In this document: in pieces, positions 1-16,100 of the stretch
How the letters are laid out: the number at the start of each line of letters is the position of its first letter
Position numbering within the stretch: the stretch's first letter is position 1
NCBI GenBank assembly: GCA_949318235.1
Contig: OX439130.1
Span: forward strand, 42,545,040-42,609,039
DNA length: 64,000 bases
Direction of reading: 5' to 3'
From: Ecdyonurus torrentis
Lineage: Eukaryota; Arthropoda; Insecta; Ephemeroptera; Heptageniidae
The notes under the pieces: generated by a model
What the model saw: only the letters and a program-made list of their open reading frames with translations
What the model was told of the DNA's origin: nothing
Database searches by the model: none
Position numbers and translations under genes: made by a program

Positions 1-429
1 AATCCAATTATAGATAAGTAGCTTTGATATTTGTGTTTCTATATAATTATATATTACATTTTATTATTTTTATTTATTTTTTTGTAACTGCGGAAATAAA
101 GTTTTACAACAAAGATAATTTCTTTGAAACATATTTTTTATTTTAAATACATAATTATATATATCAAATAATGATGATTTAATTCTAACTATTTTTTTTT
201 TTCTTTTTTTTTTTTTACGTCTTCTTCATTGTTCAAATTTAAAAGAGACCAAAATATTAAAAGTACAATAACCTCCATTATATATTTTCTCACAATAAAT
301 TACAAAAAATAAATCAGGTACAGTATATACTTACATTAATCTATAATATATTGCAACTTTCTACAAAATTGTTATAGATTTATTTTTTTATATAGTGTAT
401 TATATATTCTTTAATGTTTTATTGATTTT

Positions 430-537
<108 letters not shown>

Positions 538-997
538 TAATAAATTGTAATATGAAAAGAAAATGAAGCTAATAGATTAAAGATATTTAACAATAAAAAA
601 TAATATTGTAGTATTTTTCAATAATGAAACGCGTGGATAAAAACATTGGAAAGTTATTGACGTGATCGTGATCATTGAAGTGACTTCTGTTAAAAGTTTT
701 AAAAATAAATAAGTGGCGACATCGTGGTAGAAAGTCGAGGACGTCGTGTGTACAAAATTAATTCGAGCAACAAAATATATTATTATCGAGGGGAAATAAT
801 AAGAAATAGAAAAATTGGTTCTTAAAATGTATTAAAATTCATAACAACGACAAGTTATGAGTCTGAAAGAAAATAAGTTCTCTCTCTCTCTTTCTCTCTC
901 TCTCTAGTATAAAATTGTTATACATTATAGCATTATATTATTATGCTTCATATGAATAATTTTTATTTTAAATTTGCTAATGAAATCGTGATTTTCA

Positions 998-1050
998 GTG
1001 GGCGGGGGTCATCTTAAAATATAAAAGCTTTCTCTCACAAAAGTTCCTTG
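998..1050 (+). promoter_or_regulatory. possible promoter: GC box plus TATA box
   Basis: A GC-box-like gggcggggg at about 1000-1008 is followed some 15 bases later by atataaaag (about 1018-1026) and a CT-rich stretch. This spacing suits a TATA promoter reading rightwards into a 5' non-coding exon of the gene at 3839. The inference is weak, since chance TATA motifs are frequent in such AT-rich DNA. It was picked because the GC-rich element is rare in this neighbourhood. Confidence 0.25.
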
Positions 1051-1640
1051 TCTCTCCCTCTCCCCCTCCCACGTGCAAAAAAATTCCTCTATTGGCAGTC
1101 AAATGCACGGCACTGCTCGAATATTTTATTATAGTGGTGCTTGTTAACTGCTTTGCTTCTCTTTTTTTTTTTATATATTATATATTTTTATTTAGCGTGT
1201 CCCAAAGTCACGAAAGATTCACGCCCTCCACGCCCAAGACAGTGAAATTTCTCTCAATGCCACTCACGATCAAAACTCATGTTCGTGAGAATTTCGCATA
1301 TTATTATTATACCTTATGGAAATCTAATTTATGATATCCTTTTTGTTGTTGTTGAATAATAGTTGGAAAAAAAATTCTGTTGTTTCTAGCTTTTTTTTTT
1401 CACATGTATTTCACACAGCGTAGTAAAATATTTCAAATATTCTGCAATATTTTGATAACTTTTGTTTTGTTTAGTGTAAAATGAATTATATGTAAATACA
1501 GCATAAATTTAAACTTTTAATATCAGAGTATAATGAAAGATTGATAATTTACTGATAGCTAAAGACTAACAAAATATAATGCAACCAATTTGAAAAATTA
1601 AATTTGCTTAAAAATGTACAATTTTTTATTTTGTGTGGAT

Positions 1641-1679
<39 letters not shown>

Positions 1680-3838
1680 CTTTGTATCAAAATTTCTAGA
1701 CTATTTTCTTGAAAAACCACATCTTACTTTTTCTTAAAAGAAAACTTTGTATAGGCTTTTACCACTTTACTGAAATGTGTTATATATTTATTACATTAAC
1801 TTCCTGGCAATTTATGCTAATATTGTAGACTAGTAACCACACTTTTAATATATAACTATGATTTCTAATTTTAAATTTTCAGCAATAGTGAAATCGTATA
1901 TTTGTGTTTTAAATTAATAAAAGCCATGATTTTAGTGGTTATAATTTAAATGGAATCTGTATAATGACCCACAGAAAAGTATATTTTTAACATGGTTTCT
2001 AATTAAATTTAGGTCTAAATTATTAGATTGATAATATAAACAATGTTTTTAGCCTTTGATAGTAAGAGAATACTTATATATAGTATTTATTTTTATTGCT
2101 ATTTTTTACATTATCACATAAAATGATATAGAGAATGATTACTGATATAATCATCGTGACTATTATGGTCTTAAAAAAGCTATCAAACTCATAAATAAAC
2201 GTCATAAAATAATATAAACAAGCTTGAAATCTGTGATAACATATTTATATTTAAATTATCCTCTATAAATGTATTTCATAAATGAGACAAAAATAGTCAA
2301 CATAAATGTAATATTTCTCAAGTTTTATAAAGTCTAGTGGATAAATGTATTAATAATAGCTTTTTTTTTTTCTTGAATCTTCAAGGATTTGTTTAATTTT
2401 ATCAGACTGTGTGACTGCAGTGTATAGTAGTGTGGAGTAGACTGTTAAGCATTGCCAATGCATTCACGCTACTTATTGTTTTACATCAAATACAATAATA
2501 ACATGGAAAAGTAACCTATAATATCTAAATAATAATGACAAAGTATATATTATTTTGACACGCTTCTTGGTTTGGCGCGATGAAAGGAGAACACGCGATA
2601 AATGTTTATGATCATAATCGTTATAGTCAGTTTCTGAAATATAATAATACTTGGTATGTTTTATATGTCTTGGGATGAAATCATATTAATGTAAATATGA
2701 ACTACTTAAATGAATCACTGTCTAGAAAATAATATGATTTTTTTTTTTTTACACTATCATATCTTTAAAATGACTGTCGTTATTTAAATTATAATGTATT
2801 GTCTTTCATATTAGCATTGTTGTTTGTCATTGTAATAAAACTCCTCTTGTCTCCAACAATACAATTAAGTTACATTTCAACATTATTATTAAGTTAGTAA
2901 GTTTTTGTGTGAATGGCTAACAAAAAAAAAGTTGAATAAAATATGCATGACACTTCCAAAGGGACAATAGCATGATATACTTATCAGGTCTGAAGGTATG
3001 TTTTGAAAGTGGAAATAATTTTTTTATAGTATTTTAAAAATTATCAAAACAATAACAAAACAACCCCTTCCCAACAAAACAATGTTAACATTTACATGTA
3101 TGTTTCTTGTGACCGGTAAACCATCTTAGAACAAAAAATAATTAACAGTAACAACGAATGACAAAGGCGAACGCTTTAAGTTTTTGGTTCACACTTTCTG
3201 TATGATAAACAATCTCAGCCATGGTTTCTTTGGCACTGCACATCTTTTAATAAAATGTTATATACATAATATAAAATATTAAAGTTCATCATTGTGACGA
3301 AAAGCGTAAACAAAACTTTACTTATATTAACCATGAAAAATACTTATTACTTATTATATACTTCTCCGTTTCTTTCATGTAGAATGATGAAGACGTGCAT
3401 AAATTTAAATCATACACTACATCCAAAAGAAGTGGCTTAACGCTTAATGAAATACAGACTACTTATTAAATATAACCTGTCTTGAATATGTATTATTTTA
3501 TCTTTTATTTTCTTTGCTTCTTTTGCCCCCTGAAAATTTATGATATAGGCAATTTAATCTACATAATGGTCATACAAATTGTATAGCTTACAGGATACAA
3601 TAATGAAAATCAAGAACCTGTGTACGATAAAATAAAACGCATTTTGTATCTTGGCTCTAGTTTTTTTTAAAGATTAATCTTATTCTAAAGAAGTGTCCCA
3701 TCTTGTAATTTGTATACAAGAAAGGAATTGTTAAACAAATTCACTAACTCTGTGTATGTATTGTATATAGTTGATAGCCACGTTTCTAATTTATAGTGTA
3801 TTAATTGAATATTTTTATGTTATGTTTCAGGCAGTGCC

Positions 3839-5705
3839 ATGTGGGCGAGCAGGCGCGCCCCTCTGGCAGCCAGATGCCTGCTGCTCTTCATCCTCTTCTC
3901 AGGTGAGTCACTTCTGCCCTCCGACCTGATCTCAGGTTGACCTCAGGTCACTGTCGTTCTCTAGACCACATAAACTATCACCAAAATTAGTAACAATAAT
4001 ACTACAAGTTTTTTGTTTTTAAATTGCTATGCCTATTTTAAGCTGGTACTTTTTCCAACATTAATGTTACTGGATTACAACAGGATCTAATTTCAAGAAC
4101 AAATCAAATATGAAAGGGGAAAAAACTCAAAACATCTTGTATAATATTCTCTAAATTTTTGACAAAAAAAAAAGAAAAAAAAAGTTTTATTTTATAGTAC
4201 GAGAATAAAGAATTTTTAAAAAATTAAATCATTATAATAGCTATAATGTTTTCTGTATTAGAATTTATTAAAGAAATAATATACCTTCGTCATCACACCC
4301 AACACATTAAAGAATTTTATATCATTAATTTTGCGATCATGAATAGCTAAAGCCATGAACCTACGCAAGTTCAGAGCAAGTTCTTATAAAGAAAACCAGG
4401 TATTAAATTATTAATATTATTATATTTTAAACGATTCCCGTCATCTATTTTTTTTTATTTGTCGAGTACATAGCGATGCAATCAGAATGTAACAAGAGCA
4501 CTGACCCTACTTGACACGAAGTAACTCGATATCCTCGACACTTTGCCATGTTTCATGCACGTAAACACTTTACAGATGTATCTCTAAATGTATTTTTAAA
4601 CATGAAAACCACATTCTTGTCTTATTATCCAAAGGCGTATGATCCTTTAGCTTGCATGGAATCTCTTGTTAACAACAACAATAATAAACTTCAATTTTAA
4701 CATATTTACACAATGTATTTTTACTTTAAGTTTTATAGTATACAAAATTAGAAGCTAAAATAATGAGATAATGAGACAAATAAATAAGTATACGTTGAAT
4801 TTTTTAAAGGATGATGTTCATCAATACCAATATGATGCGATATTCTTTTGCAGTCACTCATGGTGCGCGTTCATTTTCTCGTCAAATAGCCTGGACGTAA
4901 TAATGAAAATTTGATTTGAAATCGTAAATTTTAGTTACTCATGGTTATTCATTCAACATTAATTTCCAATAAGCTATATAATGTATAGCTTATGAAGCTA
5001 TATTATAGCGCCCAAAGATTAATTTATTGATATTAGTTCTATATATAATTTTTGTGCTCTCCAATCTCTCTCGTTTATTTTTTTTTATTTCATTTAAGGA
5101 ACGTTAATTGTTTTTATATGTAAATTTCTCATCTCGCCACGATGGTACAGTATATGTCACCGAAAGTACGAGTGACTTAGGGACGGGTACCAGCTTGGTG
5201 CGTACACCAGAGCAATGTCTTAGAGACCTTGAACCATCAGGGAAAGTCATCAGAAGCACCCGCCGTAGCATGGAGCGTCCTTTCTCCACGCTCCCTTTTT
5301 CCAAGAGCACTCGAGCGGACCAAACACAAACAAAAGCATATAAAAAAAAACTATTTTTGAAGTTCAGATTAAACAGTCACACCTGTTATTTAGTAAAATA
5401 GAAGATTTTTGTTTGTCTTCTATTCAAAAATAATTTAACATGTGTCGTGCATGAAAATTTCTGGACCGTGACTATGAAAATTATTAATGGTCATCTTTAC
5501 CTTGAATAATAATAATACTCTGTAGTTTGATATAAATAGCAAATTTTATCCATTTAAATGGAATGATTCGTAATACTTTTAGTTTTTAAATTAGCTCGCT
5601 TTAAAAGAATTTAGATAACAAATTTACGTGTATGTAGTTATAGTATATTAAGCAGAGTTGAATCAATTTTCCGTAATTGTTTGGAGAAATAGTATTAAAA
5701 ATATT

Positions 5706-5787
<82 letters not shown>

Positions 5788-6800
5788 ATCTTTGTAGATC
5801 ATATCATCTGAGCAGTTTTTCTCTTTAAATCGTAATTCAAAAATGGCCTGTTGTTTCTAAAAAGACTGATTATATATCAAATAGCAAACAAAAACAGTGC
5901 CATAAATATTATCAGCTATACAAGCCCATACGGTAAAGACTGTTGCCAACAATAATTTCTATTAGAAGTTAACATTTAACCTACGTTGTTCTCATTTATT
6001 TTAAGTGTTGAAATTTCATATAAAGATCTCAATCTAATTTAACAACATTGTTAAAAAAAAGATTTTTTTTTTTAGTATAATATCGTGCAGAGTAATTAAT
6101 TAACGTACAAATTAATTTCATAGATAATTACATCATAATTAATGACATTTGGGTCTCTCGTGTTAAAATTTACATAAAATCTAAAACATGCAGATGTGAT
6201 AGAGTGTTTAACCCTATTTAAATTTAAACAAATCCTTGATCCATATTAGAGCAATCAAAATCATGCAATATCTTGATTATAATATAAAATTAAATCTTCA
6301 TTTAGCCCAAAGCGTCATGTATAATATTATATCTGTGTTATTATATTAAGGTTTATTAGTTAAACACGCATAAATAACTCACACGCTGAGCTTTTATATA
6401 ACGAGTCAGACTAACAAAGTATCATTATTTTATGATTATTATTATTATTATTTGTTGGGAAATTTATTCAGTTTTGTAATGTTATATACTCAAAAGGTTG
6501 AAGATGTTAATATGAAATTCATTAAATAATGTAGATATAGCCTGTGTGTAAAATTCATAAGTATTTTATAAAAAAATAAGTCTTGATTTAGGGTGTCAAA
6601 TTAGTATGTGTGTATATAACAAATTACAAATATATTTTATGCTTAGCTATAAGTAATTTATGGTATGGTCATCATTCATCAACTTAAAATAGCTAGAGCC
6701 AAAGTTTTATTATTATCAGTTGCATTTAGTTCTTTCTTACAAAACTAAAATTGAGCTCCACTGTATTTTAGGTAAAACCATAATATTCTATACATGGCAT

Positions 6801-6885
<85 letters not shown>

Positions 6886-9378
6886 ATCTCTTAACGAGAC
6901 ATAATTTAAAGCTACTTCTATCAATTAACTACATTTGTTATTAAATTTCACCATTATTACAATCGCCTAAAATAATAATAATACTATGATTTAGTATTGA
7001 AATTAAAAAATGTAAAAGTATTACAGATAGTAACAAAAATGAACTGATATATTTGAGCCTTATTATTTAAACCTCCTGTTTTGCTATTTTGAAAATTTTA
7101 AAAATCAATAAATTAAAGATTAATAAATTGCAAACTTTTACATTCTTTACAACTATTTCTTATTAACTTTTAAATGAATAATTGTTAGATTGTACTGTAT
7201 TAAAGAAGTAGTTTAATTTAGTTTACAAACTACAGGTAATCTATTATATAAATTTATAATTTTAGTTATCTTAAATCTTTTTTGCTGACTTGCAGGTTGA
7301 AAATTTACTCGTACACATCACTTTATAAATTCGATCATGTGTTTTATTTATTGCATTATTTATTAAACGTTAAACGTGATTGATTATATAAAACACTTCT
7401 TTGTTATTATTATATTTGACACATTACGTAAAATTTTGATCTAAATCATCAAATAAATTATATTTTTTCGTGTGAAAATGTGAGATTATAACATTTTATT
7501 ATGAAACTTGAAATAAAAAAACAAAGTAAAAATCGTGAAAATTCCCACCAATTATGTGATCTAATATTTTGTAAATTACTCAGCTCTAAATCTTTTATTC
7601 TCGTATTAAAAAAGAGGTAATATTATATTATACATTGTACATGATTTATTGTAACTCCCTCATGGCATCGTTATAAAACGTTCACGTTCATACAACCGTC
7701 AGTCTAATTGCCTCGTGTGCTGATTTTTGTTGTTGTATTACCCAAACTCAATGCAAAATCTCACAGTGGCTGAGCAAAAGAATGTGATCTCATAGTTAAT
7801 TTAACCAACTTATGAAATCAGGTGACTATTGCATCGCGCACCTCACGGAATAATAATGAGATTTTTTTTCCATCGTTCTTGTTTGCTCCAAATCACTAAC
7901 TATGTGTATTATGACATTCAATTATGGTAATAAAAAAATAAGAAGTATGTTCTTTCTTTTTATAATTAAAACAAAAGTTTAAACTGTAACATATTTTCTA
8001 TATACTGTATATACTTATATAACTTATAAATAGTTTACATAAACAATGGTTTTGCATGCAATCAAAACTTGAATATTAGACTTATTATAGAACAAAATCG
8101 GATTGTTTTAAAGTTCAGATCTATATAATTTAATGTGAATTAAATCAGAGGTCAAAGAAGTCTATTAAGTTCCAGTAATTCCAGTGCATGTAAATAATAA
8201 CTAATTTCATCAATCATGTAATATATTGAAAAAGAAAAAAAGAAGTTTATTTCAAATTGCTCACATTTTTTTTCTTTCTAATTAATGATTATTACGCTCT
8301 TTTTTATACACTTGTATAGAATTCTTCTAGTAACGTAAACGTATATAAACTATAAATCATGCCATGAGAAAACAAAATTAAAATAAATAAAACTAACGAA
8401 TTAGATTGCGTAACTTTAAATTAATCTTCATGGAATACTTTCATTGTAGTCAATTTTTCCACTATTGCAAATTTAGTTAATAAATTCTTTTTCTTCTTTG
8501 GAAACATGCGTAATATCTCAAAATTATCTTATACTTAACAGCAAAGCGCAGCTTGAGGATTGCATATTAGATGGATTAAGATTGGATTTTATATCTTTTA
8601 AACGTCAATTTCTATTTTTTATGATGTCATTTATATGAGTCAATGCTATCAACTAGCTGTACGATAAAAATTTCAGGGCCTGTAATTATCAGATAAGGGA
8701 GGGAAAAAATATTAAAATAACATGGGCTTAAAAAAAATCGTACTTAAAATTTTGCATAGTGACCTATCACTATGTCCTAACCACCCTAATTTTTACATAA
8801 ATTTCAACGGTGATCCTCAAAATGTACTAAATCTACGTGTGCAAAGTATCACAAATGTGCTAACTCCCATCTGTTAGCTTAGCTGTTTGGACATTTATGA
8901 TGCTTTGGACACATTGAGTTAAGACATTTTGCAGTATTGCCATCGATTTGTATAGGTTTCTTATCTTTAAGTATCCCCGTAATATAAAAAATATGTTTCA
9001 ATATCACTGAGCCAAAAATCAGAATTTTCTGTCTTCACAACTTTTGGTCCGATTACCACAAAATTTGTGAAATTATCATTTTTCACTTCAATGCGGAAAA
9101 AAGTAAATCGATTTAAACAGTCCACAGTTATTGGTTATTGCATCATTTGACAATTTTTGGTGTTGTAAGTTGTCAATTCTTACAATTTATAACATATATG
9201 TATAAATATAGGCATACATTTGAATGTTTAAGAAATCATATATTTAAAAAATATAATATATAATTTAAATAAGAAAGTAATGAAACGTATAAACTTAATT
9301 ACTGGGTTTCATTTTTATATAACATCATGCACACTCAAAATTATTGTATGTATGTATGTATGTGTGTGTGTGTTTGTA

Positions 9379-9413
<35 letters not shown>

Positions 9414-12400
9414 GCATAATATATGTGATATAAATTTGTCTAGTCTGGTTTTAAAGTAAGTTAATTACAGTATATGATGCGTACACTAGGTGTTAAAACA
9501 AGCTTTGCTTGCGGTTTTCTCCCATCAGCAAAAATCTTGATGAGGAATGGCGTGTGAGAGTGAAATGAAACAACTAGAGCATGCAATCATAGTGGCGAGT
9601 GAGTGAAGTACGCGATTAAATAAAATGTTCTTATTTATGGAAATCTAAGCAGATTCGTAAAAAAAAAGTGTTGGAAAATATATTTTTTAATTTTAAAAAA
9701 ATATATATTATACATACGACTTTCTTTTCATTAATTAAATTTGACGTATTATGCATAAATAATTTTTATTAATTATTCTTTTTATTTTTAAGTGTATTTC
9801 TTGATATGTAAAATTTTAAAAAGCACTTACTGTTAGTTGTATTAGAAAATGTTATCGAACGTATTAAAGAATTATTTGTTGCATGCGCGCCTTTAATTTT
9901 TATTCTATATTTTATTGGAAAGAAACGCATTTCATTCTACATATTAAAATAAAATTGTATTAATTGCTTATATAGAAAGTTAAATATATTTCTTTTGATG
10001 ATGATGTCTCAGAAATTTAAATTCAATCTCTCCATGTGATAGATTTCTATATAATTCTTTTTTTTTTTTAATCATTTATTAGAATAAATGAGTGTCGACA
10101 AATAATGATGATTTTTAATAGTAAAATATCATTAAATAATAATTAAGAAGACAAATTTGTAGAGACATTATAATACATACATAATTATCTTTCAATTTTT
10201 TTAAACTGTAGAACATTAAAAATTAATATTGAAAGTTTGACTCATTTCACACATTATATTTTTACAATTGAAAGACTTTTTGTGATATCTCAGTCTTTAT
10301 ATTCTTTAAACTAATTATAGTCGATCTCGATGGCAAGCAAAGTCAAACACAATGAAACGTTTCTTTTCCCCACCCTCCTTCTCTCTGTACACACTTACAT
10401 TTTGGTTCACTTTGAACCCTGAGGCTGTAAAGAAGAAGACAATTCTTTCTTTAAGGAAGGTATAGATATTTTACAGCGAATGTCACATTAAAAATTATCA
10501 ATATTAATGACACTTCTTCACGCCTTTCCAGAATCAACCAGTGTTAATAAGTCGTTGTAAAAGTAAATTGAACACAACTTTCTGCAATAATATAGACTTA
10601 CACATACTATAAAGATTGTAATAGCGAAATGAATCCTATATATACTTTTGCCTTCAAGCATAATATTCAAAAGTAACAAAAATGAAAGGGATGAGAAAGA
10701 AAAAAAAATTAATAAAATATTAATATTGCTTTCCCTTTAATAACATTTTGTAATTTTATTTTAAATTAATATTTTGAATTGAAATTGCATAATTTACATA
10801 ATAGTACATATATGTATACTGTAGTTGATATTATTAAATTGTTTGCTGTGTATCATACAAAAATCATAGGCTATCTTAAACATGATTAATTTAATCTCAA
10901 ATCTGCACTGATATGATTAGAATAAGTTTATCATTTTTTTCCCCGTGATTCTGATTTTTGGATTTCCAATATCTATATAATAAGCATAATGCGTGTACTT
11001 CAATATTGTTATCTTATTTCGCAATGGATTAAGAAATCATTATACTGTATATACAAGAAATCGATGTTCTGTCATGCCTATCGGTGTCACACCCTATCTC
11101 ACCAAAGATTGGCAAATATGATTTCTTAATAATTATTATTATTTAATCATTCCTCCATAAAGATTTTTCTACTCATATAAAAATTAAAAAATTTTATAGT
11201 ACCTGGCACGTGATAAAAGGATTAAAATTACATATAATTTTATGTATTTTAACAAGTAAAATTTTATGATGATTCAATAAATATACAATAATTTTAAAAA
11301 CTTATATGGTTATAATATTTCATAATAATATTGACATTTAAATAAAATAATAATAAAAAAAATCTTGCTATAAAAATTAGATATGCAACACTCTATAGCT
11401 ATTGAAGGACGGGTAAGTGATATAGCGGGAAAGTTAGTGTTCTAAGTAAACGCTTTGTCATATTAAATATACTGCCAACATTGTTGAAGTAAACCGGTGT
11501 ATTTAGTACAATATAACACCATATAGTTGATAGCAAATTTATGTTGGTTATTTTGTTAATTCTATACGTAAAACTATCAAGTAAAACGCTTTCTCTCTCT
11601 CTCTCTCTCACACACATTTCTTATAACCATCATGATGCTGCGACCTGGATTCTTTTAGCACAATCCTTCACGTGACTGATATTTATAATAAGAGCGATAA
11701 TTACATATATAACATACTAACTTACGTCCTTAATGAACAAAATGTTTTATATTATTTTATAAATGATATTTCAAAAGTTTATAAGTAAATTATTTTTTTA
11801 CATATGGCATTTAAAAAATAAAATAAAAGTAAATATATAACTTTTAACATTTCAACTTTATGCAATGATCGTAAACTATTTCTTTAATGTTAAAAGAATG
11901 AAGTCATATACATAATTATAAAGATGTTATGCATTTAAAGATCAAAATTATAAATTTTAAATTTTAAATTATACTTGCTAATTTTTCATGCATTTTTACT
12001 GTTATAAAGATTTTTCCTCGTCACGAGCGCTGCATTTTAAATAGCCCATTATATATTTATTTACGATTTTTGTTTTTAAATAGTAATTTTTTTTAGGTAT
12101 GATATAATTTCATATATTAGAATATTATTAGAAAAATAATTTAATAATTATAGAATAAAATATCAATGTTTTAGTTACTAGTAAATAAATATATAAAATT
12201 TATTATAATGCAAAATGAATGAGACATAGTAGTTAATACTGTACAATATATTGTTGTTTAAGCACTGATAAGCTGTTTGCCATTGAATCTTGAATTTAAA
12301 AAAAAAAAAAATTATATCCAGTCTCCTACAGTCAAAATGCAATAGCAAAATATACAATAACTAACAGTTAATTTCCATCACAACTTATTTATGCATTGTT

Positions 12401-13154
12401 ACTCGAAGCATATAAAGCAAACTTCAATGCAGGGCACTTTTTTTTTTTTTTTTAATTTAAGTATAATCCATTGTAACGTAATATAAAATTTTAAATTGTC
12501 TAGTTTTAATCTCATTATTAATTAACGCATGAATTAATGTTTATTTTTGATAACTACTTGCTTGCTTATTGTTACAGCTTATTCGAACACGGCAACTTCA
12601 ATTAGTTCTTGCATACTCCTTACACATATATATAGATAGTTGTTGTTGTTTTAATACAGGACCATGATAATTCGTCAGTATTTTCTAATATTATTTGTTA
12701 TTAACAATAATTATGTTCTTATGTTTCAGGGTACACTGTACTGATTCAAGGTAAAAGCGCGTCCTCTCTGGTCCTGGGCAGAAACCGCGCAACCACAACT
12801 GCTACTCCTTCTGCTGAGTCACCGGCGGCACCATCAGAAGAACCTGAGTCCAAAAATGAAGAAGAGAGCACCACTCTACCCCCTGTAAATGCCACAACTA
12901 AGTCACCCCTTACTGGTAACCCTCAGATTGACTACCAGTTAGATCCAAATTTACCACGAGAACTCAATGGATATAATTTGAGTGATTATCCTTTCTTCAA
13001 TTCTGTCCCTGAAGATATTGACTTTAAATGTGATGGACTCCATGATGGATTTTATGCTAGTGTACCTCATAAGTGCCAGGTAATTTATATACACTCTTAA
13101 TTTTAGAAATGAATTTTACGTTGTCGATGTATTCGTAAATAATTAACTTCCATT

Positions 13155-13185
<31 letters not shown>

Positions 13186-16100
13186 CTAGAAATTTTTCTT
13201 TGATTTTAAAACATTATTTTAAATTAATTCTGTTATAATGTATTATTTATATTAGAACAATACACGGTGCCAAAATATTCTTGGTGCAGTTTCTTCCTTT
13301 ATTAAAATCCTATTTATTTTAATTACACATACTATATTTTAAAGGGATATTCTAAATTACATTATAATTACCTAATTAAAAATTAATTTATTTAGTAATA
13401 GTGTGTAAAAAAAATATGAAGAACCATAATTAAAAATAGGTAAATAACTTTTCATGATCTTGGACTGGAATAAATTTGTATTATAAAATCATTTTAAAAT
13501 AAATATAATATGGCAGTAAAAAAACCAGTCTTACAAGTAATTTTGTTATTTTTTTTTTTCGTAATGATTCTATACAGCGGCACTATAGATGCCAGCAAAT
13601 AAAATAAGTACAAATCTGTAACCTAGATATGATTATGAATTCAAGTTTCTGTTTCATAATATATAAAGCATAAATTACGCAGCTGGGACGTAATTACCTT
13701 TTAATGAAGATAAAACAAATTATGCTAAATTGATATATTTTTGTTTTTTTCAGTTGTACCATCACTGCCTATATGGCACGCGCTACGATTTCTTGTGCGC
13801 CAACTTCACGGCGTTTGATCAACGTACCTTTATTTGCCACTTTGCCTCTGAAGTAGATTGTGACAATTCAGCTAAACACTTCGGCAGGTAATTTCAATCT
13901 ATTGCAGATTTTTATAAATTTTTCATTAATTTTAAACTTTACTAAAAATAGGATTAAAAAAGTTTAATTAAAATATCAAAACGAGAAGATTTTTAATACA
14001 ATATATTATTTAAATAAAATTCAATTACTTTTAAATTTTAAATGCATTTTTTGCCCATAGAAAAAAAATCAGATATTATTTTACTTTATAATACAGGGTG
14101 TTTATTTAAATTTTTACTTTTTCAGAAGTGTTTTTTAATATGAAGTTTATTGATAAATTTGACTTATTATACATCAAATTAAAGCTTAAGTTTTGACATT
14201 TTCTTTTCTGTTTTTAAAAATGTGCTTTGTCGATTTTTCTTTTGACTAGATGCAAAACAATACGAAGTTTGATTTTTTCGAAAAACAGACGTAAGCAAAC
14301 AGCGTTTTCCGAAAAAAAAAAAAAAAGGCTTATTAAATTTTTTTTTCTTAGTTAAAAGTGATGATAAGCAAATGACATTAAGGTTTCTCCACGTGGGAAC
14401 CATTTTTAGCCCGGCAGTTGTCAAGTCGAAACTGCAGTTCGAGCCACGCGTTGCGGAGCATCTAAGCCGTGATGGACTCAATAGCATTAGTAATCCTGAT
14501 GGCGTCGCTTCAACTCTGGAATATCTTGCACTGGAGTCTAAAACACTTTGTCTTTGATGTCCCACAAGAAAAAAAATCAGGTGGAGTGAGGTCTGGTGAT
14601 CTCGGTGCCCAAGCTGTGGGTCCATCTCGGCCACTCCAGCCTTTGTTTACATCGAAATCTGGCGCAATCGAGAGTTTTTTTCTTCAATAATGAACTCTTA
14701 TACGCCACTTACTGATTAAATGAAAGCCACTTGACATAACTCTTCTTTGTGAACATTTTTAAAAATGTCGAAATTTGTGCTTTAATTTGATACAGTTTTA
14801 TAACAAGTTGGAATTGTAAAAAAATGTCATAGTGAAATCAGACTCTAAAAGAGTAAAAATTTAAATAAACACCCTGTATATCTCAAAGAAACATAATTCA
14901 ATGTTTCACACTGTACCTACTGTATAATAATGCCCCCTGTAATAATTTATTCTGAATCTGTTTCCAAATTTAATAAATATTAAAGGCATAGAAAACATGA
15001 AACAACACGTTCATTTCAATCATTAAACACAAAATCGGATCTACAAAAGTGATGATAATTTTTACCAGAGTGTAAATGTAGCCCCACAAGAGAGCATGAA
15101 AATACTGTAAAGTATGCAATTTGTGCAAACATTTCTGTTTATGACGTCAGAAACAGGCAAAAACTGGCATGAAAATGTTGTGCGGGTTGCATAGATCGAA
15201 AATTTCTGATCACTGCTACGGCGCTACATTTGGGTTTTGAGACCAATTAATGTTAATGTTATTAATGTAAGTCCCATCAAGTCTTTTGTGATGTAAATGA
15301 TAATGTTTTCATGTTGTCTATGCCTTTAATGAGATTTTATAATACATGTTGAAATATTAATGTTGTATTGATAGAAACGAAGCGCTATACAAGCAAGACT
15401 CAACCACGGTAGCTACTACATCCACAACCTCGACAACCACGTCCGCCCCCTCTCCAGCACAGGATAGACCAAGGGCGAGCTCAGGAGGAGGAGGAGGCAG
15501 ACGTCGCAGGCCTTTCCGTCGTCGTCGTCCTGTCCATGATTATTACGATGATGATTATGAGGATGACTTTGACTACTACCAGGTGACGTGTCATCATTTA
15601 TATTACTATGTATATTAAAATTAATAATTAGAATGGATAATATTATTTACACGTCAAATTCCATAAAATAATATATAGGTACTCCACAGCTTAAACTTGG
15701 ATTGTTATTAAATAATAGTTGGGAAATCAATTATTTTTTTAAAATTTAATTTGGTATCTTTCAATTTATTTTTTTATTGTACTGTATATATTATACAGTT
15801 TTTTTTTTTTTTTTGTAACTAATACTACATTTATTTAGGCTTTATGTTAATAGTATTATATTATTATTGATAAAATAGAAAAAAGAAAAAGAAAAAAAGA
15901 AAGTAAATTAAATAAAAACAGAGATAACAGAGTAAAACCATCCACCATTGATAGTAAAATAAATGACTTGACCATGAAAATAATTCCTTATTCATTACAC
16001 AGGATGATCCCCCACCACGCAGGCCAGGAGGAGGCAGAAATAGACGTCCAAACAAACGTCCCGCAGCGAGACCACGTCCCAGTGCTCCTGCTGATGATGA

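Noticed and set aside
1092..1334. 80-codon plus-strand frame near the left end
   Set aside because: Low-complexity hydrophobic translation of AT/T-rich DNA, no exon borders that join it to the gene downstream.
6720..6944. Frames coding Ser-Leu or Ile-Tyr runs over microsatellites (6720, 22743, 42759, 62336)
   Set aside because: They are translations of CT and AT tracts without any supporting exon structure.
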